64,000 nucleotides of DNA from Cryobacterium soli (GTDB lineage Bacteria; Actinomycetota; Actinomycetes; Actinomycetales; Microbacteriaceae). The stretch lies in NCBI RefSeq assembly GCF_003611035.1, contig NZ_CP030033.1, positions 2,418,001 to 2,482,000 of the forward strand, written 5' to 3'. The position numbers were made by a program, and so were the translations under genes. A model generated the notes under the pieces. That model was not told where the DNA came from, did not search any database, and saw only the letters and a program-made list of their open reading frames with translations. This document shows positions 29,165 through 38,232 of the stretch, one piece after another; positions within the stretch are counted from its first letter, which is position 1, and each line of letters begins with the position of its first letter.

Positions 29165-29751
29165 ACCCCAGCGAACTGACCCTGCTCGTCCTGCGCCTGG
29201 CGTTCCTGCTCGTGCTCTGGCTGTTCATCTTCGGCATCGTCTATGCGCTGCGCAGCGACCTGTTCGGTCAACGGGTGCGGAAGCTCTCGACCGACACACC
29301 GCCCGCGGCCGCCGTGCCCTTCGCCACCCCGCCGCCCGCCCCGGTTCCCGCCGGAGCGTTCGCGCAGGCGCCGGCCGCCAGCGCGTCGGCGCCCACCGAG
29401 CAGCTCTCCCGGCCCAAGCTGGCCCAGCCCGTCGCCGGGCCGGACAAGGCGACCACCCAGACCGCGACCCGCCTGGTGATCACCTCGGGGCCCAAGGCGG
29501 GCACCGAGTTCCCGCTCGGCTCCGAGCCCATCACGATCGGCCGCTCAAGCGACTCGAGTCTCGTCATCCGTGACGACTACACCTCCACCCACCACGCGCG
29601 CCTGATGCTCTGGCACGATGACTGGATGGTGCAGGACCTCGACTCCACCAACGGCACCTTCCTCGACGGAAAACGCGTGGCGGTGCCCACGTCGGTGCCG
29701 CTGAACACCACCGTCAAGATCGGCGCGACCAGCTTCGAGCTCCGGCGGTAG
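29161..29751 (+). CDS. fhaB: FHA-domain membrane protein FhaB (FipA type)
   Basis: A 196-aa protein with one N-terminal membrane helix (about residues 8-30), a Pro/Ala-rich linker (45-90) and a C-terminal FHA domain (EPITIGRSSDSSLVIRDDY, HARLMLW and DLDSTNGTFLDG). The orthologue in mycobacteria helps coordinate division through phospho-FtsZ/FtsQ binding. It overlaps fhaA as ATGA and precedes pstP by three bases, so it is tightly coupled in the kinase operon. The linker composition is typical of the actinobacterial form. Confidence 0.92.
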   Translation: MNPSELTLLVLRLAFLLVLWLFIFGIVYALRSDLFGQRVRKLSTDTPPAAAVPFATPPPAPVPAGAFAQAPAASASAPTEQLSRPKLAQPVAGPDKATTQTATRLVITSGPKAGTEFPLGSEPITIGRSSDSSLVIRDDYTSTHHARLMLWHDDWMVQDLDSTNGTFLDGKRVAVPTSVPLNTTVKIGATSFELRR

Positions 29752-29754
29752 TGC

Positions 29755-30984
29755 ATGGCATCGGTTAGTCACAGCGCCGCCGTGTCCAACGTTGGCAAGA
29801 TTCGGGCCAACAACCAGGACTCCGGCTACGCCGGGCACACCCTGTTCGTCGTCGCCGACGGCATGGGCGGACACGCGGGCGGCGACGTCGCCTCCGCCAT
29901 CGCCACCAAGCGCATCATGGAGGCCGACAAGGCCTACCACTCGGCGCAGGACGCGGAGTTCGCCCTGCAGGCGGCGCTGATCGCGGCGAACTCGCAGTTG
30001 GCCGAAACCGTCTTCGAGCACGCCGAGCTCACCGGCATGGGCACCACCGTCAGCGCCCTCGTGGTGCTGCATGACCAGGTCGCCATCGCGCACATCGGCG
30101 ACTCCCGCATCTACCTGTTCCGTGACGGTGAGCTGTCCCAGATCACCACCGACCACACTTTCGTGCAGCGTCTGGTCGACAGCGGCCGGATCACAGAGGC
30201 CGAGGCCATGGTGCACCCGCGCCGCTCGGTGCTGATGCGGGTGCTCGGCGACGTCGAGTCCTCACCCGAGATCGACACGTCGATCCTGGCGACCCGTGCG
30301 GGCGACCGCTGGCTGATCTGCTCCGACGGGTTGAGCGGGGTGGTGTCCAACACCGGCATCGCCAACGCCCTCAAGAGCCCGCTGGACGCCCAGGCCGTCG
30401 CCGACCGCCTGGTCAAGGAGAGCCTCGACGGCGGCGCCCCCGACAATGTCACGATCGTGGTCGTCGACATCGGCAACGGCGGCGAACGCCAGGGCGAACC
30501 CCTCGTGGTCGGCTCCGCCTCGGCCCCGCTCGCCTTCGGTGAGGAGCCGGCGCGCGCCCGCGCCCCGCGCATCCCGTCGCTCCGACTGCACCCGGTGCGC
30601 GAGACCCACTTCGAGCCCGACTCCCAGGACTACCTCTCCGAGCTCATCGAAGAGGATGCCCGCCGGGCATTGCGCCGCAAGATCACTTGGCTGGCCGGCA
30701 TCGTTCTGCTGGTCGTGGCCATCGCCGGCGCCGCCCTGCTCGGCTACCAGTGGACACAGAGCCGCTACTACGTGGGGGTCGAGGGCAGCACCGTCGCCAT
30801 CTACCAGGGCATCCAGCAGGATCTGGGACCACTCAAACTCTCCAGCGTCTACGAAGACACCGACCTGGAGCTGAACCAGCTGCGCGTGTACGACCGCCAG
30901 CAGGTGGAGCGCACCATCAGCGCATCCTCCCTCGAGGACGCCAAACTCATCGTGGAACGGTTGAGCAATGCCCCGGCAGAGTAA
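29755..30984 (+). CDS. pstP: PP2C-family Ser/Thr protein phosphatase
   Basis: A 409-aa membrane-bound phosphatase that reverses PknA/PknB phosphorylation. The N-terminal PP2C domain (to about 240) has the metal sites NNQDSGYAG, VVADGMGGHAGGD, AHIGDSRIYLFR, LICSDGLSGVV and GAPDNVTIVVVD. A linker, one membrane helix (near 310-330, IVLLVVAIAGAALLGYQW) and an external domain of about 80 residues follow, as in mycobacterial PstP. Its 3' end overlaps the rodA start by 17 bases. Confidence 0.95.
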   Translation: MASVSHSAAVSNVGKIRANNQDSGYAGHTLFVVADGMGGHAGGDVASAIATKRIMEADKAYHSAQDAEFALQAALIAANSQLAETVFEHAELTGMGTTVSALVVLHDQVAIAHIGDSRIYLFRDGELSQITTDHTFVQRLVDSGRITEAEAMVHPRRSVLMRVLGDVESSPEIDTSILATRAGDRWLICSDGLSGVVSNTGIANALKSPLDAQAVADRLVKESLDGGAPDNVTIVVVDIGNGGERQGEPLVVGSASAPLAFGEEPARARAPRIPSLRLHPVRETHFEPDSQDYLSELIEEDARRALRRKITWLAGIVLLVVAIAGAALLGYQWTQSRYYVGVEGSTVAIYQGIQQDLGPLKLSSVYEDTDLELNQLRVYDRQQVERTISASSLEDAKLIVERLSNAPAE

Positions 30985-32368
30985 CCCGGCCACGGACGCC
31001 CGCGAGGCGGCACCGCAGACCGGCAAGATCCGGAGACTGCACCTGCCGCAGAAGCTGCGCAACCTCGAACTGTTCCTGCTGATCGTCGCGTGCGGCATCA
31101 ACCTGGGCGCCGTCGTGCTCGTGCAATTGGGCGCTCTCGGCCAGATCGACACCACCCTGGTGCTGCTCGGCGCGAGCCTGTCCGGCCTGGTCTTCGCCCT
31201 GCACATCATGCTCCGCTTCGTGGCGCGTGAGGCCGACCCGTTCATCCTGCCGATCGCCACCCTGCTCAACGGCATCGGCATCGCCATGATCTACCGCATC
31301 GACATCGCCAACAACGAGTCCGGCTGGGCCAGCGCCGCCGTGCGGCAGACCGTGTGGAGCGGCCTGGCCATCGCCTGTGCCATCACGGTGATTCTGGTGA
31401 TCCGCAACCATCGGGTGCTCTTCCGGTACACCTATGTGGCCGGCTTCGTCGGTGTGGCCCTGCTGCTGCTGCCGCTCGTGCCCGGTCTCGGCCGCGAGGT
31501 CAGCGGCGCCCGCGTCTGGATCGGTTTCGGTTCCTTCGCCACCTTCCAGCCCGGCGAGATCGCCAAGATCGCCTTGGCCGTGTTCTTCGCCGGCTATCTC
31601 GTGCGCAACCGCGACAGCCTCTCGATGGTGGGCAAGAAGTTCCTCGGCATGCGTTTCCCGCGCCTGCGCGACCTCGGCCCGATCCTGGTGGTTTGGGCCC
31701 TGTCGATGTCGGTCATCATCTTCCAGCGCGACCTGGGCACCGCCCTGCTGTACTTCGGCCTGTTCCTGGTCATGCTCTATCTCGCCACGGGCCGGCTCAG
31801 CTGGGTGCTGTTGGGCATGTCGCTGTTCCTCGGCGGCGCCGTCATCGCCAGCCAGACGCTGGACTACGTCAACGGCCGGTTCACCAACTGGCTGGATGCG
31901 CTCAACCCGGCCGTGTACGACGCCGACGGCGGCAGCTACCAGCTGGTGCAGGGCCTGTTCGGCCTCGCCAAGGGCGGGTTGCTCGGCACAGGCCTCGGCC
32001 AGGGCCGCCCAGAGCTGACCCCGGTGCCGCAGAGCGACTACATCATCGCCAGCCTCGGCGAGGAGCTCGGCCTGGCGGGCCTGTTCGCCATCCTCGCCCT
32101 GTACCTGCTGCTCGTCGCCCGCGGCTTCCGCATCGGCTTCGCCGGTCAGGACGACTTCGGCAAGCTCCTCGGCGTCGGCCTCTCCTTCGTCATCGCGCTG
32201 CAGTGTTTCATCGTGATCGGCGGTGTCACCCGCGTCATCCCGCTCACCGGCCTCACCACCCCGTTCCTGGCCGCCGGTGGCTCCTCCCTCGTCGCCAACT
32301 GGATCATCGTGGCCCTCCTGCTGCGGCTATCCGACACGGTGCGCAACCAACCTCGGCTGGTGGTCTAG
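30968..32368 (+). CDS. rodA: SEDS-family peptidoglycan polymerase RodA/FtsW
   Basis: A 466-aa multi-pass membrane glycosyltransferase that polymerises lipid II together with a class B penicillin-binding protein. About ten to twelve membrane helices follow a charged N-terminus. Conserved SEDS blocks include GARVWIGFGSFATFQPGEIAKI, the catalytic Asp in QRDLGTALLYFG, and the C-terminal DYIIASLGEELGL and GLTTPFLAAGGSS. The gene sits directly before pbpA, the standard RodA/PbpA pairing for cell elongation in this operon. Confidence 0.94.
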   Translation: MPRQSNPATDAREAAPQTGKIRRLHLPQKLRNLELFLLIVACGINLGAVVLVQLGALGQIDTTLVLLGASLSGLVFALHIMLRFVAREADPFILPIATLLNGIGIAMIYRIDIANNESGWASAAVRQTVWSGLAIACAITVILVIRNHRVLFRYTYVAGFVGVALLLLPLVPGLGREVSGARVWIGFGSFATFQPGEIAKIALAVFFAGYLVRNRDSLSMVGKKFLGMRFPRLRDLGPILVVWALSMSVIIFQRDLGTALLYFGLFLVMLYLATGRLSWVLLGMSLFLGGAVIASQTLDYVNGRFTNWLDALNPAVYDADGGSYQLVQGLFGLAKGGLLGTGLGQGRPELTPVPQSDYIIASLGEELGLAGLFAILALYLLLVARGFRIGFAGQDDFGKLLGVGLSFVIALQCFIVIGGVTRVIPLTGLTTPFLAAGGSSLVANWIIVALLLRLSDTVRNQPRLVV

Positions 32369-33820
32369 ATGAATCGTGAACTCAAGCGCGTGAGCATCGT
32401 GGTGATGCTCATGTTCGCCGCCCTGCTCACCTCCACGTCCATCGTGCAGGTCTTCCAATCCGACAACCTCTCGGCCGACGACCGCAACACCCGCACCCTG
32501 CTGGACAGCTACTCGGTCGAGCGCGGCGCCATCCTTGCCGGCGGCGAACCGATCGCCCAGTCCCTCCCGGTCGACGACAACTACAAGTTCCAGCGCACCT
32601 ACAGCAACGGCCTGCTGTACGCGCCGATCACCGGTTTCATCCCGGTCAACGGCGCCCCCACCGGTCTCGAGCAGGCGCTCAACGGCGAACTCAGCGGCAC
32701 CTCCAACTCGCAGTTCTTCGACCAGATCTCCAGCCTCGTCACCGGGCAGGACCCGAAGGGCGCCGCCGTGGAAACCAGCATCGACCCGGTCGCGCAGCAG
32801 GCCGCCTGGGATGCGCTCGGCGGCCTCCAGGGCTCCGTGGTCGTCACTGAGCCCAAGACCGGCCGGGTGCTGGCGATGGTCTCCAAGCCCAGCTACGACC
32901 CGAACACGCTCGCCGTGCACGACAGTGCCGCGGTGAACGACACCTACGACGCCCTGGTCAACGCTCCGGGCGACCCGCTGATCAACCGGGCCATCAACTC
33001 ACTGAACCCGCCCGGCTCGGTCTTCAAGCTCGTGGTGGTCGCCGCAGCACTTGAGTCCGGTCAGTACACCCCCGACACCGCCTTCCCCAACCCGGCCACG
33101 TTCACACTGCCGAACTCGAGTTCGGTGGTCATCAACTCCGGCGGCGGCACCTGCGGTCCCGGCGACACCGTCACCATCGCCACCGCGCTGCGGCTCTCCT
33201 GCAACATCCCGATGGCCGAGCTGGGACTGCAGCTGGGCGATGACGCCATCCGCGCGATGGCCGAGAAGTTCGGGTTCAACTCAGAGTTCAGCATCCCGCT
33301 GTCGGTCACGGCCAGCGTGTACCCCGAAGATCCCGACGAGGCGCAGACCGCGCTGTCGGCATTCGGCCAGACCAGTGTGAAGGCGACCCCACTGCAGATG
33401 GCCCTGGTCTCAGCCACCATCGCCAACGGAGGGATCGAAATGAAACCCAACCTCGTCGACCAGATTCTGGCGCCGGACCTCAGCCCCCTGCAGACTTTCG
33501 AACCCGTCGCGGCCGACCGCGTGATCAGCGCCGCCACCGCGGCCACGATGACCCAGATGATGGTCAACGGGGTCCAGGACGGGGCCGCGAGCAATGCAAG
33601 AATAGACGGAGTCGACGTGGCGGGAAAAACGGGGACTGCGGAGAACGGCGCTGATGATCCATACACTCTGTGGTTCACCGGATTCGCCCCCGCGGCAGAC
33701 CCGCAATACGCGATCACCGTTCTCATCGAAGATGGCGGGGGACTCGGTCAGACGGGGTACGGCAACTTGCTTGCCGCACCGATAGCGAAACAGGTACTAG
33801 AGGCGGTGCTGAATAAATGA
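32369..33820 (+). CDS. pbpA: Class B penicillin-binding protein PbpA
   Basis: A 483-aa monofunctional transpeptidase with a single N-terminal membrane helix (about residues 9-28) and the extracellular domain outside. The active-site motifs are SVFK with the acylated Ser (in PGSVFKLV, near residue 216), SCN in LRLSCNIPM and KTGT in [10 protein letters not shown] near 420. It cross-links glycan strands made by RodA. The ATG directly follows the rodA stop with no gap, and its end overlaps the pknA start by four bases. Kinases encoded downstream probably regulate it. Confidence 0.95.
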   Translation: MNRELKRVSIVVMLMFAALLTSTSIVQVFQSDNLSADDRNTRTLLDSYSVERGAILAGGEPIAQSLPVDDNYKFQRTYSNGLLYAPITGFIPVNGAPTGLEQALNGELSGTSNSQFFDQISSLVTGQDPKGAAVETSIDPVAQQAAWDALGGLQGSVVVTEPKTGRVLAMVSKPSYDPNTLAVHDSAAVNDTYDALVNAPGDPLINRAINSLNPPGSVFKLVVVAAALESGQYTPDTAFPNPATFTLPNSSSVVINSGGGTCGPGDTVTIATALRLSCNIPMAELGLQLGDDAIRAMAEKFGFNSEFSIPLSVTASVYPEDPDEAQTALSAFGQTSVKATPLQMALVSATIANGGIEMKPNLVDQILAPDLSPLQTFEPVAADRVISAATAATMTQMMVNGVQDGAASNARIDGVDVAGKTGTAENGADDPYTLWFTGFAPAADPQYAITVLIEDGGGLGQTGYGNLLAAPIAKQVLEAVLNK

Positions 33821-35559
33821 GACCCACAGCAGGGCTCACCTTCGGGGGACGATACGAACTGCAGTCGCGCATCGCCATCGGCGGTATGGGCGAGGTTTGG
33901 CAGTCCGTCGACCTGGTGATCGGGCGCACCGTCGCGATCAAGATCCTCAAGGACGAGTACCTCGGCGACCCCGGTTTCCTCGAGCGCTTCCGCGCTGAGG
34001 CCCGGCACGCCGCGCTCGTCAACCACGAAGGCATCGCCAACGTGTTCGACTACGGCGAAGAAGACGGCAGCGCCTTCCTCGTGATGGAGCTGGTGCCCGG
34101 TGAGGCGCTCTCCACGATCCTCGAACGCGAGCACACCCTGCCCGCCGACAAGGTCCTCGACATCGTGGCCCAGACCGCCGCTGCGCTGCACGCCGCGCAC
34201 GCCGCCGGGCTCGTCCACCGGGACATCAAGCCGGGCAACCTGCTGATCACGCCCGAAGGCCGCGTCAAGATCACCGACTTCGGCATCGCCCGCATCGCCG
34301 ACCAGGTTCCGCTCACCGCAACCGGTCAGGTGATGGGCACCGTGCAGTACCTCTCGCCCGAACAGGCCAGCGGACGCTCGGCCTCGCCGACCACCGACAT
34401 CTATTCCCTCGGCATCGTCGCCTACGAGAGCCTCGCCGGTCGCCGTCCGTTCACGGGCGAGTCGCAGGTGGCCATCGCCATGGCGCAGATCAACGAACAG
34501 CCGCCGGACCTCCCCGACACCATCTCGGAGCCCGTTCGCAACCTGGTGATCTCCTGCCTGGCCAAGAACCCGGCCGACCGCCCTGCTTCCGCCGCGCACC
34601 TCGCGCGTGCCGCGATCGCCCTGCGCCGCGGGGATGTCGCCGCCGCCGCCGCATCCGTGCCTGCCGTGATGTCGGGCATCACGCCCACAGCCGCCACCAT
34701 GCTCATGCCCGGTGCCGGCAACGACCAGACCACCCAGTTGATGCCCGCCTCCGGGGGACCGGTTCAACCGGCGACGCGCGCCGAAGCGGCCGCGGCAGCG
34801 GCAGCCGGCGACCCCCAGAAAAAGAAGAAGAAGCGCAGCCCCTGGACCTGGCCGCTGGTCGCGCTCATTTCGATCTTGGCCCTGGTCCTCGTCGGCACCC
34901 TGCTCACCCTCTTCAACACCCCAGCCGCCGAAACGCCTGGCCCGGCCCCCACCGCGACGTCGAGTACCCCGTCGGCTCCCAAGCCGACGCCGACGCCCAC
35001 TCCGTCTCAGGCTGCCACCACGGTGGAAGTCACCGAGGCCGACTTCCTGGGCAAGACCAGCTCCGAGGCCCGGCAGATGCTCAGCGATATGGGTCTCAGC
35101 GCCAACGTGGTGCCCGACAAGGCCGCCACCACGGCGGAGCAGGTCGACACCGTCTACGGCATCAACCCCACCGGCAGGGTCACCCTCGGCACCGCCATCA
35201 AGGTCAGCGTGTACAGCGATGTCGCCACACCGTCGGCCCCGTCCGGCACGCCCACGGCCACCCCTGCCACCGTGGCTCCCGGCGGAACGGTGACGGTCAC
35301 GTGGCCCGCCCAGTCCTGCCCCACGGGTCAGGAGCTGTCCGGCTACGAGCTGCTCGCGGAGGGTGCCGAGTCACCGAGCCCGACCGACGCGGACACCACC
35401 ACCGCAACGGTCACCGCCGGAACGAGCAACTTCACGGTCAAGTTCCGGTATTTCTGCGGCCAGGTCGAATCCGACTACTCCGCAGCGACATCCGTCACCG
35501 TGACCGCCCCCGCCACAACACCACCGGCGACCACGCCACCCACCCCGCCCGCCGGCTAA
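33817..35559 (+). CDS. pknA: Ser/Thr protein kinase PknA-like with extracellular PASTA and FN3-like domains
   Basis: A 580-aa transmembrane kinase. The kinase domain (residues 10-275) has the Gly loop GGMGEVW, VAIKILK, catalytic [18 protein letters not shown] and the activation-loop segment [14 protein letters not shown] juxtamembrane part leads to KKKKKRS, one helix (345-368, [19 protein letters not shown]) and a Thr/Pro/Ser linker. Outside are one PASTA-like unit (about 405-470) and a beta-rich, fibronectin-III-like unit (about 480-565) with two Cys that could pair. Mycobacterial PknA lacks such an ectodomain. Ends with a Thr/Pro run. Confidence 0.93.
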   Translation: MRPTAGLTFGGRYELQSRIAIGGMGEVWQSVDLVIGRTVAIKILKDEYLGDPGFLERFRAEARHAALVNHEGIANVFDYGEEDGSAFLVMELVPGEALSTILEREHTLPADKVLDIVAQTAAALHAAHAAGLVHRDIKPGNLLITPEGRVKITDFGIARIADQVPLTATGQVMGTVQYLSPEQASGRSASPTTDIYSLGIVAYESLAGRRPFTGESQVAIAMAQINEQPPDLPDTISEPVRNLVISCLAKNPADRPASAAHLARAAIALRRGDVAAAAASVPAVMSGITPTAATMLMPGAGNDQTTQLMPASGGPVQPATRAEAAAAAAAGDPQKKKKKRSPWTWPLVALISILALVLVGTLLTLFNTPAAETPGPAPTATSSTPSAPKPTPTPTPSQAATTVEVTEADFLGKTSSEARQMLSDMGLSANVVPDKAATTAEQVDTVYGINPTGRVTLGTAIKVSVYSDVATPSAPSGTPTATPATVAPGGTVTVTWPAQSCPTGQELSGYELLAEGAESPSPTDADTTTATVTAGTSNFTVKFRYFCGQVESDYSAATSVTVTAPATTPPATTPPTPPAG

Positions 35560-35568
35560 GTGGTGTCG

Positions 35569-35598
35569 CCGTCGCGCGTCCAGGGGGCCGCGCGACGG
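35569..35598 (+). other. Hairpin between pknA and pknB
   Basis: CCGTCGCGCG / CGCGCGACGG is a perfect 10-base inverted repeat with a 10-base loop, starting ten bases after the pknA stop. No T tract follows, so it may be an attenuator or a processing or stability element separating the kinases. It is 47 bases before the pknB start. Confidence 0.55.
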
Positions 35599-35644
35599 AT
35601 CTTGACTAAAATGACCAACAGTGTCGCGAGCAGGGAGTTTTGCA

Positions 35645-37342
35645 TTGACTGATGAGGGCCGTCTGCTAGCAGGTCGCTACCGCGTCGGCGCGTCGATTGG
35701 CCGCGGGGGCATGTCCGACGTGCACATCGGCACCGACTCCAGGCTGGGCCGCACTGTGGCCATCAAGCTGCTCAAGTCGTCGCTCGCCGTCGATCCCGCC
35801 TTCCGCACCAGGTTCCGGCAAGAAGCGCAAGCCGCCGCCCGCATGGCGCACCCCACGATCGTGCGGGTATTCGACGCCGGCGAGGAGACCATCACCGAGG
35901 ACGATGGAACCGAAGCCCAGATCCCCTTCATCATCATGGAGTACGTTGACGGCCGCCTGCTCAAGGACATCATCAAGGAAGGCCCGATCGACTCGGTCGA
36001 GGCCGTCCGCATCATCGACGGGGTCCTGACCGCCCTCGAGTACTCCCACCGCGCTGGTGTCGTGCACCGCGACATCAAGCCGGGCAACATCATGATCACC
36101 AAGGCCGGTCAGGTCAAGGTCATGGACTTCGGTATCGCCCGCGCGATCTCCGACTCCGCCACCACGGTCGCACAGACCACGGCGATCCTCGGCACCGCGT
36201 CCTACTTCTCGCCGGAGCAGGCCAAGGGCGAGTCGGTGGATGCCCGCACCGACCTGTACTCCAGCGGTGTGGTGCTCTTCGAGATGCTCACGGGCCGCCC
36301 GCCGTTCCGGGGCGACACCCCGGTGGCCGTGGCCTACCAGCACGTGAGCGAAGCCCCGGTAAAACCCAGCTCGGTGAACCCGAAGGTCTCCCCGGCCCTG
36401 GACATCGTGGTGCTGCACGCCCTGGCCAAGGACCGGTTCGACCGGTACCAGAGCGCTGTCGAATTCCGCAACGATGTCGAAACCGCCGGCGCCGGGCACA
36501 TCCCTGTGCGCCGTTCGACGGACGACCTCGCGGCCGGACTGTTCGGTGCGCCGCCCGAAGTCGAATCCACCTCCGAACTCGCCCTCAAGCAACTTGCCGA
36601 AGACCAGACCATGGCCCGCACCCAGCGGCGCCCACCGGTGATCTGGATCTGGGCCGGCATCGTCAGCGTCATCGTGATCGTGATCGCGGTGATGTTCTGG
36701 GCCGTGAGCCTGAAACCCAGCAATGAGCTGCCCGACTCCTCCCGCCGGGTTCCGGTCCTGATCGGCTTCAGCTATGACGACGCCCAGGATGCGTTGCTGG
36801 AGCTCGACCTCGCAGCGACGAAGGCCGAGGAAACCAGTTCGACGGTGGCCAAGGACGAAGTGATCCGCACCGATCCGCCGTCGGGCACCATCGCTCCGCC
36901 GGCCACGGTGATCAAGGTTTACGTGTCGACCGGTGCCGAACAAGTGGCGATGCCGGACACCACCAACCAACCCTTGGCGGAAGCCCAACCGTCCCTCGTC
37001 GAGGCGGGTTTCGTGGCCGGCTCGGTCACCACGGAGAATTCCGCGAATGTTGCGGAAGGGGTCATCATGTCAACGAGCCCCGCTCCGGGGGAGCAGGTTC
37101 CGGTGGGAACAACGGTGGACTTCACAGTGTCCACGGGTTTTGTCACCATGCCCGATGTCTTGGGCCAAGCGTTGACGGCAGCCAATGCCCTGCTGCAGGC
37201 GGACGACCTTCAGTTGGTTCCCACCCTGGCGCCCGACTACGACTGCGAGGGCGAGGACGGTTCGCCGGTCATCAAGCAGTCCCTGCCGCCGGGCGATGCG
37301 CCCCAGAAGTCCGAGGTCACACTCACCTACTGCGCCGGCTGA
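35645..37342 (+). CDS. pknB: Ser/Thr protein kinase PknB with PASTA repeats
   Basis: A 565-aa transmembrane kinase that senses cell-wall fragments. The kinase domain (about 5-275) shows [34 protein letters not shown] and TASYFSPEQAKGE. One helix (near 335-360) is followed by three PASTA units (about 370-435, 436-502 and 503-565). The last contains two Cys (DYDCEG and TYCAG) that could form a disulfide. The TTG at 35645 is chosen because GGGAG lies eight bases upstream; a GTG at 35621 has no ribosome site. It is last in the kinase operon. Confidence 0.95.
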   Translation: MTDEGRLLAGRYRVGASIGRGGMSDVHIGTDSRLGRTVAIKLLKSSLAVDPAFRTRFRQEAQAAARMAHPTIVRVFDAGEETITEDDGTEAQIPFIIMEYVDGRLLKDIIKEGPIDSVEAVRIIDGVLTALEYSHRAGVVHRDIKPGNIMITKAGQVKVMDFGIARAISDSATTVAQTTAILGTASYFSPEQAKGESVDARTDLYSSGVVLFEMLTGRPPFRGDTPVAVAYQHVSEAPVKPSSVNPKVSPALDIVVLHALAKDRFDRYQSAVEFRNDVETAGAGHIPVRRSTDDLAAGLFGAPPEVESTSELALKQLAEDQTMARTQRRPPVIWIWAGIVSVIVIVIAVMFWAVSLKPSNELPDSSRRVPVLIGFSYDDAQDALLELDLAATKAEETSSTVAKDEVIRTDPPSGTIAPPATVIKVYVSTGAEQVAMPDTTNQPLAEAQPSLVEAGFVAGSVTTENSANVAEGVIMSTSPAPGEQVPVGTTVDFTVSTGFVTMPDVLGQALTAANALLQADDLQLVPTLAPDYDCEGEDGSPVIKQSLPPGDAPQKSEVTLTYCAG

Positions 37343-37379
37343 GGCCGCGTCGTCGGTTGAGCGTGGCGCGGCCTCAGCC
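37337..37379. terminator. Bidirectional hairpin between pknB and pabA
   Basis: GGCTGAGGCCGCG (37337-37349) pairs exactly with CGCGGCCTCAGCC (37367-37379), overlapping both convergent stop codons. It lacks a T tract on either side but fits a shared actinobacterial terminator. Confidence 0.6.
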
Positions 37380-38012
37380 CAGCTTGAGCATGGGCGTGAG
37401 GTGTTTGGCCGTTTCGCGGGCCTCCGGCAGACCGGCCAGCGCCAACCAGTTGCCCACCATCAGGTAGCCGCCCTCGGTCAGTACCGACTCCGGGTGGAAC
37501 TGCACCCCGAGGATCGGCGCCGAAACGTGCCGCAGGCCCATGATGACGCCTCCCTGGGTGCGGGAGGTCACCACGAGGTCACTGGGCACCGTGCCATTCA
37601 CCACGGCCAACGAGTGGTACCGGGTCGCCGTGAACGGCTGTGGAACCCCGTCGTAGAGCTCGCTGCCGTCGTGGCTGATCTGGGAAGTCTTGCCGTGCAT
37701 GAGCTCCTCGGCGTTGGTCACCGTGGCGCCGAACGCCTCGGCGATGGCCTGGTGGCCCAGGCAGACCCCGAACAGCGGCAGGTTGGTGGCCACCGCGGCT
37801 TCCACGGCGGCGATCGAGATGCCGGCATCGGCGGGCTTACCCGGTCCGGGCGACACGAGCACCCCGTCGAACTCCGCGATGCGATCGGCGACGTCGCTCG
37901 CGCCGAACGCGTCATTCCGCACGACCTCGGTCTCTGCGCCGAGCTCGCGCAGGTAGCCGTTGAGTGTGTACACAAAGCTGTCGTAATTGTCGATCACGAG
38001 AATGCGGGTCAT
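37374..38012 (-). CDS. pabA: Anthranilate/aminodeoxychorismate synthase glutamine amidotransferase subunit
   Basis: A 212-aa class I glutamine amidotransferase that supplies ammonia to the chorismate-using partner (PabB or TrpE). The catalytic Cys is in FGVCLGHQAIAEAFG and the His-Glu pair in GVQFHPESVLTEGG; the N-terminal ILVIDNYDSFVYTL is typical. At the origin in actinobacteria this gene is usually called trpG or pabA; which pathway it serves cannot be told because the large subunit is not in the window. Its ATG overlaps the stop of the small membrane-protein gene upstream. Confidence 0.92.
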   Translation of the reverse strand: MTRILVIDNYDSFVYTLNGYLRELGAETEVVRNDAFGASDVADRIAEFDGVLVSPGPGKPADAGISIAAVEAAVATNLPLFGVCLGHQAIAEAFGATVTNAEELMHGKTSQISHDGSELYDGVPQPFTATRYHSLAVVNGTVPSDLVVTSRTQGGVIMGLRHVSAPILGVQFHPESVLTEGGYLMVGNWLALAGLPEARETAKHLTPMLKLG

Positions 38013-38170
38013 GGGGCGCCCACCGTCACTTCCTGGTTGTCAACGAATGTGTTCACCCAGGGGTACACCCAGGTGGCGAGGCTGTAGAGCACGGCGCCCA
38101 GCAGCACCAGCACGATCAGGATGCGCACCCATACCGGTCCGGGCAGTATCCGCCAGAAGGCTGCGTACAT
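38009..38170 (-). CDS. Small single-helix membrane protein (53 aa)
   Basis: A 53-residue protein starting MYAAFWRILPGPVWVR, followed by a strongly hydrophobic segment (about residues 17-33, rich in Ile, Leu and Val), aromatic residues (WVYPWVNTFV) and a short polar tail. It is too short for standard gene calling but shares an ATGA overlap with pabA and starts 62 bases after the sortase stop, so it reads as a real middle gene of a sortase-small protein-pabA operon. Similar tiny membrane proteins occur at this position in actinobacterial relatives; function unknown. Confidence 0.7.
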   Translation of the reverse strand: MYAAFWRILPGPVWVRILIVLVLLGAVLYSLATWVYPWVNTFVDNQEVTVGAP

Positions 38171-38232
38171 GGGTTGGTCCTCGATCTTCGTGTGGCTGGA
38201 TGGTTGGGGGTTCCCGGCATGTGGCGGGACTG

